From Eumeta japonica (lineage: Eukaryota > Arthropoda > Insecta > Lepidoptera > Psychidae): DNA of 64,000 nt. The notes below the pieces were generated by a model. That model was not told the origin of the DNA and searched no databases. It saw nothing but the letters and a program-made list of their open reading frames with translations. Shown here piece after piece: positions 53,401-55,384 of the stretch (position 1 is its first letter; every line of letters starts with the position of its first letter). The position numbers were made by a program, and so were the translations under genes. The stretch covers positions 1 through 64,000 of the forward strand of contig BGZK01001011.1 of NCBI GenBank assembly GCA_005406025.1. Direction: 5' to 3'.

Positions 53401-54674
53401 TTTTATTCAAGGCAAAAAAATAATGTTAATAAAGTAACAAATTAACACCGTAACAGTTCAGGTTATAAAGACGTTCTTTGAATTGACAGGGCTCTCGTTT
53501 TGAAGAGCAGAGGTCTGACCCGCCACCTCGTCAGAGTACCTCGAAGACGCTGCCTGACGAAGATTTCTTCTCGATGTTGATGCGAGTCCAGGCGGGACGT
53601 ATGGACGACCAGCGTGCGACCGTGAGTAACATATTTTTTAATTACTCATGTTGGGTGTAATACTGTGAATAGAAATTTTACAATAAATACCCATGCAACT
53701 TCTGAAATGCCATACACTTCAAAATAGCGAAGACAGTGGACCTGGCCTTATATATTTTCTCTTAATACTATCCTAATTTCAATATCAAAAATGGACGGAA
53801 ATTATATGAATTGCAAAATTTCAAACGGCGTGATTTTTCAAAAATCGTATCAAGCACATACATTTTTATGCTGATTATAATTTTGATGGAAAATAATTTC
53901 CTCTAAGAATAGAATAGACGGACGTGGGCGAGTTTGGTGCGGACTGTTGTTTGAGTACTATGAAATCTAAAATTGTAATTAATTATAGAGCAAAGCTTAC
54001 TGACGCCTTCGGTTGCCAAATTGTTAGCTTTCCTAATTTTTTTTTTTCATGTCAGCGAGGTTTCGCTATTATAAAAGTGAAACACAACGGTCAATTTCCC
54101 AATGTTATTGTCTAAACTAATTAAAACTAATGGAGCTGCAAAAACCATTTTCTTTTTGCAGCAAAATATTTTTCATAACTTTCAAGCTACTTTGAATAAA
54201 ACAGGTCCTTATATCTATTACCATATCTTTACTTTACTATCTTTATATATATAGATGTAATCAAAATATATTTCTGTCGTGAATTGGCGGAGAGGTGTAA
54301 ATAAATCACGTAACCGACTCTACTGTCACATTTTTAAAAACCACTCTTCGACCTCTCACTACACATAATAATTCTCACCTTTTGCTCTTCTTTTCTCTTT
54401 GTTTAGTAATATAGGAGAATATAAACCTCAAATGGTGTGACACAGTGTGTTGTTGTGCCATAGTATTGATTGTGCACTATGTGCAATATCAATTATGTAT
54501 TATGTCGATAGGCAAATACATATAATGCAAACGATAACGTCGGTCCTACAGAAGTGTGTGACTTTTTTTTGTTATTGTTGATGTACCATCAAATATCGAT
54601 AGTTACATATTAAATCCATATTTTTGCTTTTTCAGATTCCGATAAAAGGCAACCGTCAAAACAACAAAAAATAA
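2366..54674 (+). CDS. pins: Partner of Inscuteable (Pins/Rapsynoid; LGN-GPSM2/AGS3 family), complete gene of 11 coding exons
   Basis: Pins is a cortical adaptor. Its TPR domain binds Inscuteable or Mud/NuMA, and its GoLoco motifs bind GDP-loaded Galpha-i at the membrane, orienting mitotic spindles and polarising dividing cells. I join 2366-2416, 3731-3960, 4823-5101, 6302-6541, 12048-12170, 13671-13812, 18844-19029, 19526-19764, 53127-53316, 53490-53621 and 54636-54674. The total is 1851 nt, or 616 residues plus stop, and every junction is GT-AG and in phase. Residues 20-365 hold eight TPRs (repeated A..NLGN....G....A). Residues 366-445 form a linker with RRQS(409)MEQL. GoLoco motifs lie at 446-464, 549-568 and 584-602, each ending in (D/E)(D/E)QR. 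Fly Pins is slightly longer (about 658 residues) with the same plan. The start SVSASAEN and the block CLELALEGERLCK match the fly N-terminus from memory. Intron 8 is 33 kb and full of transposons. Confidence 0.95.
2417..3730 (+). other. pins intron 1
   Basis: 1.3 kb of very AT-rich DNA between a GTGGGT donor and a TTTTGCAG acceptor. No repeat family, RNA gene or extra exon was recognised. Short open frames inside it (for example from 2466) look fortuitous. Confidence 0.7.
3731..3960 (+). CDS. pins: pins exon 2: first TPRs
   Basis: It encodes residues 18-93 plus two bases of Arg94. It carries TPR 1 (CLELALEGERLCKSGDCRAG and following) and TPR 2 (SAIYSQLGNAYFYLCDYSRA). The acceptor is TTTTGCAG and the donor CCAG|GTAATA. 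The block is nearly the same as I remember for fly Pins, which makes the gene assignment secure. Confidence 0.95.
3961..4822 (+). other. pins intron 2
   Basis: 0.86 kb, AT-rich, with no recognised element. The donor is GTAATA and the acceptor TTTTATTTATAG. Confidence 0.7.
4823..5101 (+). CDS. pins: pins exon 3: TPRs 3-4
   Basis: The first base completes Arg94, followed by residues 95-186 and two bases of Glu187. TPR 3 reads EAKASGNLGNTLKVMGKFEE and TPR 4 ARALYNLGNVYHAQGKHLG. An insert with GRVGQNDPGHFPQEVRE precedes the second helix LQQAVLYYE. An insertion at this point is normal for LGN/Pins TPR4. The donor is GA|GTGAGT. Confidence 0.95.
5102..6301 (+). other. pins intron 3
   Basis: 1.2 kb. 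A copy of repeat family B occupies about 5255-5420; the rest is AT-rich without recognisable content. The acceptor is ACATTTGCAG. Confidence 0.7.
5255..5424 (+). repeat. dispersed repeat family B, forward copy
   Basis: The core 'CACGTAAAACTACTAAGCGT...GGGACTGGGACCATTC...TTTGTAGATGG' matches 39965-40040 and the reverse complement of 1355-1446. The right end GCAGGGCAGCTAGT resembles a Helitron CTAG terminus followed by T. Confidence 0.5.
6302..6541 (+). CDS. pins: pins exon 4: TPRs 5-6
   Basis: It completes Glu187 and encodes residues 188-266 plus two bases of Lys267. TPR 5 reads GRACGNLGNTCYLLGDFVRA and TPR 6 RRANSNLGNSHIFLGQFENA, both with the LGN signature that gives the family its vertebrate name (Leu-Gly-Asn). 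The donor is TATAA|GTTAGT. Confidence 0.95.
7038..7078. repeat. imperfect (GACT)n microsatellite
   Basis: This is a run of GACTGATTGACTGACTT and GACTGACCGACCGACTC. It is too short and too degenerate to say more. Confidence 0.6.
8603..8910 (+). mobile_element. tRNA-derived SINE
   Basis: An A-box-like TGGCTTTGTGG lies at 8613-8623 and a B-box GGTTCAATCC at 8650-8659, spaced as in a tRNA promoter. No acceptor stem or cloverleaf can be formed. The body that follows, to about 8910, contains no ORF. This combination is typical of insect tRNA-headed SINEs. The downstream boundary is a guess and no target duplication was seen. Confidence 0.5.
9296..9357. repeat. near-perfect 28-bp inverted repeat, 6-nt loop
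   Basis: The arms 9296-9323 and 9330-9357 are reverse complements with one mismatch, separated by CTAACA. Expressed within the pins pre-mRNA it would fold into a single short hairpin, the size of a small precursor RNA. Confidence 0.85.
9460..9720 (+). repeat. family A core (degenerate GATTCC/GATCCC-like repeat)
   Basis: Pyrimidine-biased sequence made of imperfect TTCTCGATTTC, AATTCCGATTCC and GATCCCGACCC-like words, the hallmark of family A copies elsewhere in the window. The conserved head and tail of the family are missing here. Confidence 0.55.
12048..12170 (+). CDS. pins: pins exon 5: TPRs 6-7
   Basis: It completes Lys267 and encodes 268-307 plus two bases of Arg308: RTLALAEELGDLGVEAQACY then SLGNTYTLLREYRAAEEYHS. 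The acceptor is TTTTTAG and the donor CCAG|GTATGT. It is one of the smallest exons of the gene. Confidence 0.95.
12171..13670 (+). other. pins intron 5
   Basis: 1.5 kb, AT-rich, with no recognised repeat or gene. The acceptor is TTGTCATCAG. Confidence 0.7.
13671..13812 (+). CDS. pins: pins exon 6: TPR 8
   Basis: It completes Arg308 and encodes 309-355. The last TPR reads GRAAWALGNAHAALGNHEKA followed by LYYATEHYNISKQ. It is more GC-rich at the third position (GAGGGCCGCGCC) than the neighbouring exons. The donor is CAG|GTGACC, phase 0. Confidence 0.95.
14017..14440 (+). mobile_element. family A element, head plus core
   Basis: It begins CTAGCTGGCCCAGCAGACAT and continues TTGTGCTGCCC...GTGGCTTGCCAATATAGTTAATG, matching the heads at 24665 and 40994. 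Next comes the degenerate core of TTTCAATCCCGCTTTC-like words. The family looks like a non-autonomous retroposon or LINE 3' end, since no ORF is shared among copies. Long open frames across the core come from its biased composition. Confidence 0.6.
14930..16400 (+). pseudogene. transposase-like protein (RNase H-fold type, unnamed arthropod family), frameshifted and 3'-truncated
   Basis: Pieces in three frames assemble along the + strand. 14945-15105 gives LAALDRYQLNMRNSVYIIKA-like sequence. 15160-15340 gives a stretch with DGKLLP and RLPIVISYGDKEQLISVPK. After a frameshift near 15340, a 340-codon open frame (about 15330-16345) reads YDIIASNTGHINGACVFLEQ, FACRHHIYELVL, then GAMHQARWMARAIYSLKM. 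The D-x-(4)-NTG, C-x-HH-x-x-E and HxARWMxxAIY motifs recur in many uncharacterised arthropod proteins. CxxH after a D-bearing block is compatible with a hAT-like RNase H core, but I cannot name the family. The ORF runs through the start of the minisatellite element at 16345, so its natural C-terminus has been replaced. The open frame is long for a pseudogene, which suggests recent activity. Confidence 0.6.
16345..17240 (+). mobile_element. minisatellite-bearing element M, copy 1 (Helentron/HINE-like?)
   Basis: The left end reads GGGTGCGTGTACATAAGTAC followed by the 13-bp palindrome GAAGTTATACTTC (16377-16389). The array of 120-bp units fills about 16407-16990. The tail 17004-17220 (AAGTTCAGTTTAAATTTTAA..., GGGCAGCTTCAATCTG) ends at a second palindrome, GAAGTATAACTTC (17225-17237), inverted relative to the first. 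The same order occurs on the minus strand at 43105-44803. Subterminal palindromes plus an internal minisatellite are known from Helentron-related non-autonomous elements; that assignment is inference. It has inserted in the transposase-like pseudogene. Confidence 0.65.
16407..16990 (+). repeat. 120-bp minisatellite, about 5 units
   Basis: Units repeat with a period of exactly 120 bp (anchor CTCCATCATCAGA at 16468, 16588, 16708, 16828 and 16948) and differ by a few bases only. Each carries AACGAGCCCAAACTCGATGG and TTTAATTACGGAGTTCC. Because 120 is divisible by three, the array reads as an open 40-residue repeat in one frame. The second array has frame-breaking indels, so I do not treat it as coding. 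Confidence 0.95.
18120..18440 (+). repeat. degraded interspersed repeat with (GTCT)n
   Basis: It contains GTCTGTCTGTCTGTC (18169-18183) and, further on, AACCTGTAGGGTACTTCCGG and TTGAATCATGAAATTTGGCT. I remember these phrases from common moth interspersed repeats. No ORF, and the boundaries are uncertain. Confidence 0.4.
18844..19029 (+). CDS. pins: pins exon 7: TPR cap and linker with RRQSMEQL site
   Basis: It encodes residues 356-417. The start LGDKLGMATAQLNIGDLRKI caps the TPR superhelix. The linker ends LRVRRQSMEQLSLIQ. In fly Pins the equivalent RRxSM serine (S436) is phosphorylated by Aurora-A and then binds the guanylate-kinase domain of Dlg. Here the serine is residue 409 (codon 19003-19005). 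The donor is CAG|GTATAA, phase 0. Confidence 0.95.
19030..19525 (+). other. pins intron 7 with LINE remnant
   Basis: 0.5 kb, the shortest intron upstream of the 33-kb one. About 19190-19450 is a LINE remnant on the opposite strand, listed separately. The acceptor is TATACTACAG. Confidence 0.7.
19190..19450 (-). mobile_element. LINE C-terminal remnant
   Basis: The minus strand reads YIVKWFDHLEWM, then CDEAITKTALRKSYGDQI in another frame. This resembles the KWFGHVERM...GRPRKTYxDQI block after the reverse transcriptase of several non-LTR retrotransposons. Frames are broken. Parts of the stretch (GCCACCAATTT...CACCTCATACTTTTACC and CCACAAATTT...CACATACTTCCACC) look like a diverged tandem duplication with about 130-bp period. 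Confidence 0.4.
19526..19764 (+). CDS. pins: pins exon 8: GoLoco 1
   Basis: It encodes 418-496 plus two bases of Ser497. It begins ITPDKQ, the continuation of the linker motif. GoLoco 1 reads ESFFDLVSRCQSERMDDQR (446-464), with the acidic-Phe-Phe entry, the central Gln and the terminal DDQR whose Arg reaches the nucleotide of Galpha-i. A Lys/Asn/Ser-rich tail follows. The donor is CCAG|GTAGGT. Confidence 0.95.
19765..22130. other. intron 8, left part: nothing recognised
   Basis: 2.4 kb of AT-rich DNA. A slightly GC-richer patch (20755-20840, GGCGCCTTTATT and GCAGCGGCGCC) stands out but matches nothing I know. Short open frames on the minus strand (20838-21347) show no family resemblance. Confidence 0.5.
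22131..24142 (-). mobile_element. hAT element with GTF2IRD2/ZBED-like transposase, dead
   Basis: The outer ends read CAGGTATGGACAACC (22131) and, on the other strand, CAGGTGGATAGGCCGAA (24142 inwards), a degenerate terminal inverted repeat. The 8-bp flanks (GTATAAAG and CATATATA) do not match, so the target duplication is lost or the ends are misplaced. The length of 2.0 kb fits a single-transposase hAT. Confidence 0.55.
22376..24004 (-). pseudogene. hAT transposase pseudogene, GTF2IRD2/SCAND3-like
   Basis: It starts at ATG 24004 (MTSGGKKRKV) and ends at TGA 22376. In order: a BED-like finger (PICLLCIEY...KKHYSTKH), the catalytic-Asp block AFHESTDLSDTAQLNIFIRG, the conserved VRWLNKGKMLKQFYELR, and the hAT C-terminal block TFGSTYKCKQFFSMMKVNKP through LTRLTDDNLENSLRL. 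About 540 codons are represented. Several frameshifts and stops are visible, one between GDLFQ and LRKFARLICTFGS. The family is also known as the source of domesticated GTF2IRD2, but nothing suggests function here. Confidence 0.85.
24143..24664. other. intron 8 stretch, nothing recognised
   Basis: 0.5 kb between the hAT element and a family A copy. A 71-codon open frame (24217-24432) has no recognisable motif. Confidence 0.4.
24665..25817 (+). mobile_element. family A element, long copy
   Basis: Head CAGCTGGCCCGATAGACGTT, then the degenerate GATTCC/GATCCC-like core. Next come two tandem versions (about 25090-25400 and 25405-25690) of a module with AACCC/TAGCCCAGTAAGCT, GTGAAAGT.GCATCG.AATC and GACAGACAGACAGAT. 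The tail is TTCATACAAACC...AATTATCGGTGCAGTAGTTC...TTTTTGCGATCC, ending at GTATACAGATTACC. The copy at 40994-42372 has the same order. No intact ORF. It is probably a non-autonomous or 5'-truncated retroelement. Confidence 0.65.
25818..27232. other. intron 8 stretch, unrecognised
   Basis: 1.4 kb. AT-rich sequence with recurring AAATCG and CGATTCCAA words (25860-26520) that look like an old, unclassified repeat. A purine-rich patch 27100-27170 (AATGTCGAAATCGGGATCGA) resembles the family A core in reverse. Confidence 0.4.
27233..27663. mobile_element. possible small inverted-repeat element
   Basis: TTTTACGTGACAACGACTTT at 27233 and, reading inwards on the opposite strand from 27663, TTTTGACGTGACAACGTCTT form imperfect terminal inverted repeats 431 bp apart. 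The interior has a GC-rich block (27500-27600, CGCGCGGCAGACC, GCGGGCCTCTCTCG). No ORF or clear target duplication. Confidence 0.35.
28180..28532 (+). promoter_or_regulatory. candidate internal promoter and 5'UTR for a short pins transcript
   Basis: A local GC-rich block (28208-28270, GCGGCCGGCGGGCG) stands out from the AT-rich intron. An arthropod initiator-like TCAGTT occurs at 28289-28294. It ends at an ATG in strong context (28533). Against it, a 56-codon upstream ORF (ATG 28358, stop about 28528) precedes that ATG unless transcription starts later. This is inference from local sequence only. Confidence 0.3.
28533..28546 (+). CDS. candidate alternative first coding exon of pins
   Basis: ATGGACGATAAGCG is followed by the perfect donor GTAAGT. 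The context AAGATGG has A at -3 and G at +4. The exon ends with two bases of a codon, which matches the phase-2 acceptor of exon 9. The spliced product would begin MDDKRS and continue with residues 499-616 of Pins: about 124 residues carrying GoLoco 2 and 3 but no TPR. Mammalian GPSM1 makes a GoLoco-only short form from an internal promoter, so the arrangement has a precedent. Fourteen bases cannot prove an exon. Confidence 0.35.
28547..30159. other. intron 8 stretch with small hairpins and a TA microsatellite
   Basis: 1.6 kb, mostly unrecognised. It holds GTCTGTCTGTCT (28791-28802), a hairpin at about 28808-28839, an 11-bp perfect stem with 4-nt loop at 28921-28946 (TGTAGCTTGGT / ACCAAGCTACA) and an imperfect (TA)n tract at about 29472-29507. 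Confidence 0.5.
29472..29507. repeat. (TA)n-like microsatellite
   Basis: A run of ATAATATATATATGTATATATATATATTA-like dinucleotides, interrupted by G. No other content. Confidence 0.8.
30160..30420 (-). repeat. family A core, reverse copy
   Basis: Purine-biased GAATCCGAAATCGAGAATGA / GAATCGGAAAC / GGAGTCGGAATTAAAAGC words, the reverse complement of the family A core. No head or tail was recognised. Confidence 0.5.
30490..30585. repeat. dispersed repeat family C, copy 1
   Basis: AAACAAGAC.CGAAAATGTTGCG, TCTGACGTAAATAAACAA and TTGCAATCTGGCACATTCTA match 51150-51235 over about 90 bp. Function and family unknown. Confidence 0.55.
30586..31299. other. intron 8 stretch, nothing recognised
   Basis: 0.7 kb between family C copy 1 and the LINE. 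An 82-codon open frame (31043-31291) has no motif I can name; part of it may belong to the LINE 3' region. Confidence 0.4.
31300..32520 (-). mobile_element. jockey-like LINE, 5'-truncated reverse transcriptase, dead
   Basis: Read on the minus strand from 32466: FGFTKGHSTTEAGVELIQQI, then DVIGFFCDLSKTFNSVYHD and TLIRKLHHYGLTG, next GPFLFLVYINGLPH, then the catalytic block IVLFADDTSLLF (FADD codons at 32052-32063). At 31580-31320 comes the C-terminal region ASQYIYENLVYVKRHIESF, KRSDIHNINTRHKNDLATH, FYNGIPAEIQ. The second of the two catalytic aspartates is present, but stops interrupt the frame (for example before DSVFGPF). The order and motifs fit a jockey-clade non-LTR element. The fragment at 186-566 belongs to the same family. 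Confidence 0.8.
32600..32880 (-). repeat. family A core, reverse copy
   Basis: Core words GGAATCAGGATGAGAACCGA and GGGATTAGGGTTGAAAACGA, ending in TTTGACATCGATTGATTCAA as in other copies. Open frames on both strands are composition artefacts. Confidence 0.55.
33222..33480 (-). repeat. family A core, reverse copy
   Basis: GAATCGAGAACGGGTTCAGG / ATCGGAATCGAAAACAGGTC words followed by GAAATTGACATCGATCGATA, the reverse of the family A head-core junction. It is one of three reverse cores within 1.5 kb. Confidence 0.55.
33780..34060 (-). repeat. family A core, reverse copy
   Basis: AAAACCGGAACCAAAATGAA, GGGTCAAATTGCAG and ACCGGGACTGAAATT words. More degraded than the neighbours; boundaries approximate. 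Confidence 0.45.
34061..35833. other. intron 8 stretch, unrecognised
   Basis: 1.8 kb without an identified element. Several minus-strand open frames (33881-34333, 34880-35188) show no known motif; the first overlaps a family A core. Confidence 0.4.
35862..36012. repeat. left subterminal TTCGAA array
   Basis: Dense TTCGAATCGAATCGAATAAT and ATTCGAAAATTTTCGAATTA words, self-complementary, so single strands can fold on themselves. It mirrors the array at 36770-36985. Confidence 0.85.
36290..36455 (+). mobile_element. minisatellite element M, copy 3 without array
   Basis: GGGTGCGTGTACTTATGTAC and the palindrome GAAGTTATACTTC (36322-36334), then TTTGGCATCATTAAAAA as in copy 1. After about 65 bp comes CAAAGTTCAGTTTAAATTTG, which in copy 1 lies beyond the array. 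So this copy has the flanks but no 120-bp unit. The right end is missing. It is nested in the hAT element. Confidence 0.6.
36473..36676 (+). pseudogene. hAT transposase C-terminal dimerisation domain, fragment
   Basis: The frame reads FPLIIWWREEKNRYPRL, ARRYLGIPCTSAESERLFST, AGDIVSDKRTSLSPDSV, SYLLFLNKNL and stop. W-W-x-x-x-x-x-x-(Y/F)-P-x-L and P-x-(T/S)-S-A-x-S-E-R-x-F-S-x-A-G are the hallmark of the hAT family C-terminal dimerisation region. The first part of the transposase, including the catalytic residues, is gone, replaced by element M and AT-rich DNA. It is the natural 3' end of the surrounding hAT element. Confidence 0.85.
36770..36985. repeat. right subterminal TTCGAA array
   Basis: GAATTATTCGAAAAAAATTC and ATTCGAATTGTTCGAAAATA-like words repeated without a strict period; counterpart of 35862-36012. 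Confidence 0.85.
37001..38449. other. intron 8 stretch between hAT and mariner
   Basis: 1.4 kb. GCTATTGCATAGC (37582-37594) and GCTATGCAGTAGC (38092-38104) are inverted relatives 500 bp apart, with GGCGGGCTTTGAGTGC and GCGGCAGTCCCCGAGTGC next to them. They may be the ends of an unidentified element. A GC-richer block (37600-37760) lies inside. No coding content recognised. Confidence 0.35.
38452..39648 (-). mobile_element. mariner element (cecropia-like), degraded
   Basis: TA dinucleotides flank both ends (38450-38451 and 39649-39650). The ends are inverted relatives: CGAGGGTTGCTACGTATCTG read inwards from 39648 and CGAAGGCTGCTAATTTGTGT from 38452. The 1.2-kb length fits a mariner. Its right end lies two bases from the start of a Helitron. 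Confidence 0.8.
38480..39481 (-). pseudogene. mariner transposase pseudogene
   Basis: From ATG 39481 the minus strand reads MDLTRENFRAMFYYDIRRG, then a stop. Later come ARVDWCKRMINK, TGDISGIYAYDPET (the first catalytic Asp of TGDESWIYAY, with E and W lost), QQSTVWVFQDE, then LAPNDLYL-like MAPNDLYLLPSV near the third acidic residue, and KKCYKNWFQCMQTCIDHHGQ at the end. In-frame stops and shifts occur throughout, so no active enzyme can be made. Confidence 0.85.
39653..39934 (+). mobile_element. non-autonomous Helitron, 282 bp
   Basis: It starts TCCCTACTAGTATTATAAAT directly after an A and ends GCGGAGCCGCGGATAAAAG-CTAG directly before a T. This is the A|TC...CTAG|T layout of Helitrons, with a short GCGG/CCGC stem just before the end. 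No ORF. The 5' start is one I associate with lepidopteran Helitrons. Confidence 0.75.
39960..40240 (+). repeat. dispersed repeat family B, forward copy
   Basis: TGAGGCTCAATCTCGTAAAA...ATGGGACTGTGACTATTCGA...TTTGTAGATGGTTATA, then TGTATGGATGTTTGTCATAC and ACTGATGGCTGGATGGATTT, matching 5255-5420 and the reverse of 720-1440. Confidence 0.5.
40465..40575. repeat. 48-bp inverted repeat, 15-nt loop
   Basis: The arms 40465-40512 and 40528-40575 are reverse complements with about three mismatches; each contains a version of ACCGCCATCTGTTGGCAATT. The whole 111 bp folds into a single stem. It may be a foldback element or a tiny MITE. Confidence 0.85.
40936..40987. repeat. 13-bp perfect inverted repeat with A/T loop
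   Basis: TATTAGGGTGGCC and GGCCACCCTAATA flank a 26-bp A/T-rich spacer. It immediately precedes a family A element. The AGGGTGGCC ends with flanking TA would suit a Tc1/mariner-type MITE reduced to its ends. Confidence 0.8.
40994..42372 (+). mobile_element. family A element, long copy 2
   Basis: Same order as 24665-25817: head CTAGCCAGCCCGGCAGACGT, core (41100-41220, 41400-41570), repeated modules with AGCCCAGTAAGCTCCTCTAC and GTTCAGCCG.TCCG.(A/T)GATACC, and tail AATTATCCAAATTCGTGCAG...TTGGCGATACCATTTATATA. The core is split into several patches. No ORF survives. Confidence 0.65.
42535..42690 (-). repeat. family A core, reverse copy
   Basis: GGACCAAGATCGGTATCGAG / GAAATCGAGAGCAGGACGGG words. 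A near match occurs at 51885-51990 (GGAAGACCAAGATTGGCATC). Confidence 0.5.
42715..42870 (+). repeat. family A head-core fragment, forward copy
   Basis: CATAGACATAGAATGAACTTCATCATTTTCTG, as in the head of 14017, then GATTTTGATAGCGATCATGG and TTTCCACTACC. It lies back to back with the reverse copy before it. Confidence 0.45.
43105..44803 (-). mobile_element. minisatellite-bearing element M, copy 2 (inverted)
   Basis: The palindrome GAAGTTACACTTC lies at 43109-43121, next to TTTAGGCGCG. Then come AACAGATTGAAGCTGCCCGC (reverse of copy 1's tail), the array (43345-44740), and AAGTATAACTTCTCACGCGC (44756-44775) with the reverse of GGGTGCGTGTAC at the far end. Same plan as copy 1, opposite strand, 26 kb away. 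Confidence 0.7.
43345..44740 (-). repeat. 120-bp minisatellite, about 12 units
   Basis: The reverse complement of the copy 1 unit. Anchors GATGATGGAGCTGG or the variant GATAATGGAGCTGG occur about every 117-121 bp (near 43350, 43470, 43590, 43707, 43827, 43947, 44066, 44186, 44303, 44424, 44543 and 44662). Single-base and few-base indels occur in several units, so no common reading frame is kept, unlike copy 1. Confidence 0.95.
45147..47090 (-). pseudogene. hAT transposase pseudogene, ZMYM1/TTF-finger type
   Basis: From high to low coordinate on the minus strand: an N-terminal block ISKGRCISELELTQKK (46960-46880); a TTF-type finger with LYCFPCILF and YNGYLDSDNIHKTTAQHDSS; LKRLIVVV-like TFKRLIVVVCFLSKQTAFWD then HDESIALFNKGNFPELVDLL; the catalytic-Asp block VAVSIDETSDVSIRSQSVLV; and, at 45340-45150, ASTKRSFSCLKIITHI, the hAT C-terminal motif. 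The frames are broken between blocks. Vertebrate ZMYM1-like and many insect proteins share this order. Terminal repeats were not found. Confidence 0.75.
47091..49990. other. intron 8 stretch, mostly unrecognised
   Basis: 2.9 kb. It holds a (TA)n tract (47673-47692), a family D fragment (47695-47770) and otherwise AT-rich DNA. Open frames (48257-48460, 49229-49542) carry no motif. Confidence 0.4.
47695..47770 (+). repeat. dispersed repeat family D, copy 1
   Basis: GACGAACGGACATGACGAAG then AGAGTTCCGTTTGCCATTTT and GGCTCGGAATCCTAAAAAAA, like 50085-50175. GTTCCGTTTTT...TACGGAACCC followed by A-runs is a phrase I remember from insect LINE 3' ends. Confidence 0.4.
50040..50178 (+). repeat. dispersed repeat family D, copy 2
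   Basis: GACAGACAAACAGTCAGACGGCCGGACGGA, then GGTTCCGTTTTTCCTTTTGA and GGTACGGAACCCAAAAAAAC. Open frames on both strands here are fortuitous. Confidence 0.45.
50179..51144. other. intron 8 stretch, nothing recognised
   Basis: 1.0 kb, AT-rich, no recognised repeat or coding segment. Confidence 0.4.
51145..51235. repeat. dispersed repeat family C, copy 2
   Basis: AAACAAGACGAAGACATGTC, GCGTCCGACGTAAACAAACA, TTGCAATCTGGAACATTGTA: same as 30490-30585. Confidence 0.55.
51236..51867. other. intron 8 stretch, nothing recognised
   Basis: 0.6 kb without identifiable content. Confidence 0.4.
51868..51995 (-). repeat. family A core, reverse copy
   Basis: GGAAGACCAAGATTGGCATC / GGAATCGAGCCCGGGATGGG / GAACCAGAATTGAAATCAAG words, close to 42535-42640. 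Confidence 0.5.
51996..53126. other. intron 8, right end
   Basis: 1.1 kb. A GC-rich patch (52380-52440, GCCGCCGCAGCGCCGCCCCG) and a three-unit tandem repeat (52537-52635) stand out. Otherwise unrecognised. Confidence 0.45.
52537..52635. repeat. 32-35 bp tandem repeat, 3 units
   Basis: Three units of AAAATGTCA(C/T)(T/A)TTGCTT.A.CTGGTGTTGT(TGT).C, starting near 52537, 52569 and 52604. They differ by a few substitutions and one 3-bp insertion. Confidence 0.75.
53127..53316 (+). CDS. pins: pins exon 9: first half of GoLoco 2
   Basis: It completes Ser497 and encodes 498-560. A Ser/Thr-rich linker (TLETISDFQTDSRTDSQTAM) leads to EDDFLDMIARVQ, the first half of GoLoco 2. The acceptor is a tandem TTTCAGCAG: use of the second CAG would drop one serine and keep the frame. 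The donor is CAG|GTTGGT. The exon is much richer in G+C than its surroundings. Confidence 0.92.
53317..53489 (+). other. pins intron 9 (173 bp)
   Basis: Shortest intron of the gene. It splits GoLoco 2 between VQ and GSR. The donor is GTTGGT and the acceptor AATTGACAG. Confidence 0.85.
53490..53621 (+). CDS. pins: pins exon 10: end of GoLoco 2 and GoLoco 3
   Basis: It encodes 561-604. It opens with GSRFEEQR, which completes GoLoco 2. Here the usual DDQR is EEQR, and the nucleotide-contacting Arg is kept. GoLoco 3 reads EDFFSMLMRVQAGRMDDQR (584-602). The donor is ACC|GTGAGT, phase 0. Confidence 0.95.
53622..54635 (+). other. pins intron 10
   Basis: 1.0 kb, AT-rich, no recognised repeat. The acceptor is TTGCTTTTTCAG. 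Confidence 0.7.
54636..54674 (+). CDS. pins: pins exon 11: C-terminal tail
   Basis: It encodes residues 605-616, IPIKGNRQNNKK, then TAA. The tail is short and basic, with no PDZ-ligand-like ending. The acceptor and phase are good and the tail follows the last GoLoco by two residues, but such a short exon is the least certain of the gene. Confidence 0.75.
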   Translation: MPIKGNRQNNKK

Positions 54675-55376
54675 GTAGAAGAGAGTTGTAGCATCATCAA
54701 GAAATGATCAAGACAGTGCAAATGTAAAAAAATCAATGTTAATTATAATCCATATTAAATGAATTGATGTTAAAAGTTTCAATTTATAAAATTGAAAATT
54801 ATTAAATTTTTGATGTTGTTAGAAATGAGTAACATTAAAACGTGTGTTCAATGAAATGTGAATACTAAAATCAAAACGGTGCCCCACAGTATAATGTTAA
54901 GATTTCGACATGGCCAATCTATGTTTAAGTTTACAAAAACAAATACTCATTGTCTACTCTTGGCCTGCCGAGTTTTTTTTTTATTTATTGCTATGAATCT
55001 TGATATTTTCACGATTTTCTCCATACGCGATGTAAAAAATATTATGTAATACATTTTCTATAACAAAAAATTAACTATTTTATCACTCTCGGTCTTTATT
55101 GCAGGTCATTAATGTGATTATTGTTAATTTTGCATTCCCATCGTGCATCTTGATCATAGTTTATGTGTATGCCTTCTGCATGTGTTAATGTAAACAATGT
55201 CACTTCTCAAGTGCTATCACAAAATAATATCGTTTAGCAAATAGATAACAGATTTCTAATGTTCGGAAACTATTTATGTATCATTATTTAATCATGCTGT
55301 AAGATATGTCCGAACCGAAGAAGTGACATCAACAGATGTTCTACCTTATAGATAGGAAAATCTGTCAGTTAACATG
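54675..55376 (+). other. pins 3' flank / probable 3'UTR
   Basis: AT-rich DNA after the stop codon. I could not fix a cleavage site; AATAAA-like words occur at many places downstream, to about 58640. Open frames here are short and featureless. Confidence 0.4.
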
Positions 55377-55384
55377 TTCAAGAT

